In this document: one piece after another, positions 6,286 to 7,887 of the stretch
Position numbering within the stretch: position 1 is the stretch's first letter
Layout of the letters: each line of letters begins with the position of its first letter
Source: an uncultured Bacillota bacterium
GTDB taxonomy: Bacteria > Bacillota > Clostridia > Tissierellales > Tepidimicrobiaceae
Length of the DNA stretch: 7,887 nucleotides
NCBI GenBank assembly: GCA_937967955.1
Contig: CALBUB010000149.1
Span: forward strand, 1-7,887
Direction of reading: 5' to 3'
The notes under the pieces: model-generated
The model's database searches: none
The model's input: the letters and a program-made list of their open reading frames with translations, nothing else
What the model was told of the DNA's origin: nothing
Position numbers and translations under genes: made by a program

Positions 6286-7608
6286 TTAATTTACCTTCCA
6301 TTTCTTAGCACATGTATTGCCTATAGTTCCACCTATAACCATGAATATTAAGAACAACCAGCCTGATAGTGATAAATGGGAGATTGAAGTATACAAGGCA
6401 CCTGCATTACAACCATTTGCCATGCGGGTTCCTAAACCCATGCATATACCACCTAAGGCATAGAAGAAAGCCTGCTTCTTAGTGATTTTTAATTCTTCTG
6501 TAAAGCTTTCCTTAAACTTGCCAGCAGTTAATAAATAGATGGCTGTACCAACTACTATTCCAAAGTTTTGGACTGAAGAGCCGTGCTGGAAAAAGGGTGT
6601 CGTGAAAGTTTCTGGAGCTTGTTTTGTAAAGGAAGCAATAGATTCAGCAGATACTCCAAAGGCCATCAATATCTTTCCAAACCATATTCCAAGGGGTGTA
6701 GATACTCCCCAGCCACCTTTTGTTACTCCCATTAGCAATGTAAATAGTAAGCTTAGTACTATGGCCCCTTGTTTTAAAGTCCAAGGCCTAACGAAAACCT
6801 TTTCATAAGTCTCAGCACTAATTAGCTCAGAATAGGAGTATTCTTCTTTTTCTAAAGAAGCCTGTAATTTTTCCATTGGATGGCCAACATAAGTTCCATT
6901 TTCTTTACGCCTTTTTTCATATCTATGGGACAAGAAGGTTACTATGCCACAGAATATGCCTATAAGGATTAGGGCTCCTAAATAGCCTCCAGTTTCATCC
7001 CATTTAAATAAATCTGGTAAAAATACTCCTCCTCCATAAGACTCTCCTACTGATGTTGAAAACCATGACTGGGTAACCCAACTAGCACCTTTTTGGATTG
7101 GGAAGCCTAAAAATACTCCTAAACCAAAGAATATTAGTGTAATAATAGCTCTTGGTAAGCCTGTTACTAGGTCTGTTAGTACTCCACTAGCACAGCAGGA
7201 AGAAAAGGACATGCCAAAGCCAAACAGTATTCCTCCTACAATTAGTCCTAAATTAATTGGATTAATGTTAAGTTTGTAAACTGTTATGTCTTCAGCTGTA
7301 GCTATAAAAGCAGTAGTAGATAAAGCTGTAATAAAGAACATGAACATTAAAGTTCTCATAAGTTTAGTTGAGCCTGTATTGAAAGCACGATTTACACTGC
7401 CTGCAAAACCTGTATAGGCCCTCATTAGGGTATATCCTAGAGCTGTACCAATAAGAAGTCTAAAATATAACATTTGAGTTTTTAATAAAGCTTTTCCTAG
7501 GACTAACACCATAAAGATGCCTATAAAACCTAACAAATATTCAGTTTTCTTTGGGCTTAGTTTTGATACTGACCTTGAGGAATCAAAGGTAGTGGCACCT
7601 TTATCCAT
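6286..7608 (-). CDS. YeeE/YedE-family sulfur-compound permease
   Basis: The 440-residue integral membrane protein has two homologous halves joined by a charged cytoplasmic-looking loop (about 228-272). The first half contains GYTLMRAYTGFAG (58-70) and GFGMSFSSCCASG (130-142), with adjacent Cys138 and Cys139. The second contains GGICMGLGTRMANGCNAGAL (386-405), with Cys400, then the typical LSLSGWLFLIFMVIGG helix. In this family, which includes the thiosulfate importer TsuA, conserved cysteines line the path and pass thiosulfate or related sulfur anions inward; other members are proposed selenium transporters. The cysteine motifs point to a sulfur or selenium species, but cannot choose between them. 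No TusA/YeeD-like small protein follows, which often accompanies the family; the rhodanese domain of the next gene may fill that part. It is first in the operon, 39 bases before the reductase. ATG 7608 is preceded by AAAGGGGG. Confidence 0.92.
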   Translation of the reverse strand: MDKGATTFDSSRSVSKLSPKKTEYLLGFIGIFMVLVLGKALLKTQMLYFRLLIGTALGYTLMRAYTGFAGSVNRAFNTGSTKLMRTLMFMFFITALSTTAFIATAEDITVYKLNINPINLGLIVGGILFGFGMSFSSCCASGVLTDLVTGLPRAIITLIFFGLGVFLGFPIQKGASWVTQSWFSTSVGESYGGGVFLPDLFKWDETGGYLGALILIGIFCGIVTFLSHRYEKRRKENGTYVGHPMEKLQASLEKEEYSYSELISAETYEKVFVRPWTLKQGAIVLSLLFTLLMGVTKGGWGVSTPLGIWFGKILMAFGVSAESIASFTKQAPETFTTPFFQHGSSVQNFGIVVGTAIYLLTAGKFKESFTEELKITKKQAFFYALGGICMGLGTRMANGCNAGALYTSISHLSLSGWLFLIFMVIGGTIGNTCAKKWKVN

Positions 7609-7745
7609 TACATTAACCCCCTTTATAGCTTTTATTAATGTTTGTGATTGTTAATCTTTATACCATTTCTATGTTTATTATATAACTAACAATTACTATC
7701 AGATAATCGCTCTTTCTTATGCTGTATTAGGATTTTTAATAGTCA
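7609..7745 (-). promoter_or_regulatory. Promoter/operator region of the sulfur operon
   Basis: This non-coding AT-rich stretch between the EAL-gene terminator and the permease start must hold the operon promoter. On the minus strand a possible -10 TATAAA (in GGTATAAAG, about 7655-7664) lies 17 bases from a poor -35 TTATAT; the assignment is weak. At 7675-7692 the minus strand reads TTGTTAGTTATATAATAA, an imperfect dyad matching 11 of 14 fixed positions of the clostridial Rex operator consensus. The adjoining TAACAATTA also appears upstream of the LysR gene. No riboswitch-like or attenuator structure was recognised. Confidence 0.35.
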
Positions 7746-7790
7746 ATAAAAAAACAAAAGCCATGGCTTATAGTAAAAAGCCATGGTTTT
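7746..7790 (-). terminator. Rho-independent terminator of the EAL-domain gene
   Basis: Bases 7757-7769 and 7778-7790 form a 13-position stem built on CCATGG, with an 8-base loop. One pair is G-T on the plus strand, which becomes a C-A mismatch in the minus transcript. On the minus strand the stem is followed by TTTTGTTTTTTT, so it terminates the upstream minus-strand gene and separates it from the sulfur operon. Confidence 0.88.
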
Positions 7791-7809
7791 CTAATAGCTT
7801 TATAAAGCT

Positions 7810-7887
7810 TTAACTTCCTTTTTGTGAAAAATTATATAATAAATTCTCAGCCTCATTTACAGGAAGGGGTTTGCTAAAATAATAGCC
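7810..7887 (-). CDS. C-terminal end of an EAL-domain cyclic-di-GMP phosphodiesterase (partial)
   Basis: The minus strand from the window edge reads GYYFSKPLPVNEAENLLYNF, then SQKGS and TAA (7810-7812). GYYFSKPLP is the hallmark end of the EAL domain, the last strand and loop after the catalytic barrel, and proteins with it hydrolyse cyclic di-GMP to pGpG. Only 25 residues are visible, so the catalytic EAL motif, any sensor or GGDEF domain and the gene length cannot be judged. A terminator follows 20 bases after the stop, so this gene is the last of its own transcript and is probably unconnected with the sulfur operon. Confidence 0.8.
   Translation of the reverse strand, partial: GYYFSKPLPVNEAENLLYNFSQKGS

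Noticed and set aside
6539..6808. Plus-strand open frame of 89 codons
   Set aside because: It is antisense to the second half of the YeeE/YedE permease, which is clearly the real gene.
6286..7608. Dedicated selenium transporter
   Set aside because: Some YedE proteins are linked to selenium, but no selenium gene (selD, yedF or a selenoprotein) is nearby, and the next gene is a sulfur flavoprotein; sulfur is the simpler reading.
7757..7790. Duplicated AAGCCATGG as a mobile-element end or attachment site
   Set aside because: The two copies are the arms of a terminator hairpin followed by a T-run on the minus strand, directly after a stop codon.

Overview
The window is AT-rich, with ATA and AGG codons common and G-rich Shine-Dalgarno sequences. 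This points to a low-G+C Firmicute, most likely an anaerobic member of the Clostridia; the genus cannot be read from this stretch. Every supported gene lies on the minus strand, so transcription runs from the high coordinates to the low ones. No tRNA, rRNA, IS element, phage gene or CRISPR array was seen.

From high to low coordinates: (1) 7810-7887 holds the last 25 codons of an EAL-type cyclic-di-GMP phosphodiesterase, closed by a hairpin terminator at 7746-7790. (2) 7608-3190 is a tight three-gene operon: a YeeE/YedE sulfur-compound permease, a CoA-disulfide/NADH:polysulfide reductase fused to a rhodanese domain, and a 12-TM APC-superfamily permease. It ends at a strong terminator (3137-3183). 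(3) 2954-2058 is a LysR-family regulator with its own terminator, and is the obvious candidate regulator of the operon. (4) 1928-641 is a wrecked sigma/anti-sigma pair. The sigma gene has lost its whole middle, carries an in-frame stop and has ATT where a start codon should be. The RsgI-like membrane anti-sigma gene has a one-base frameshift after its transmembrane and conserved extracytoplasmic segment. (5) 560-1 is the start of a pirin-family gene that runs off the edge.

The coherent story is reduced-sulfur handling. The permease would import thiosulfate or a related sulfur species. The flavoprotein would reduce CoA disulfide, persulfide or polysulfide at the expense of NAD(P)H, with its rhodanese domain carrying sulfane sulfur. 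The APC permease would move an amino acid, possibly a sulfur-containing one; its substrate cannot be read from sequence. The second theme is local decay of an envelope-stress-type regulatory module, with at least four separate candidate lesions in two adjacent genes that still keep their ancestral ATGA overlap. No clearly new biological system is visible; the operon composition and the gutted sigma factor are the points most worth a second look.
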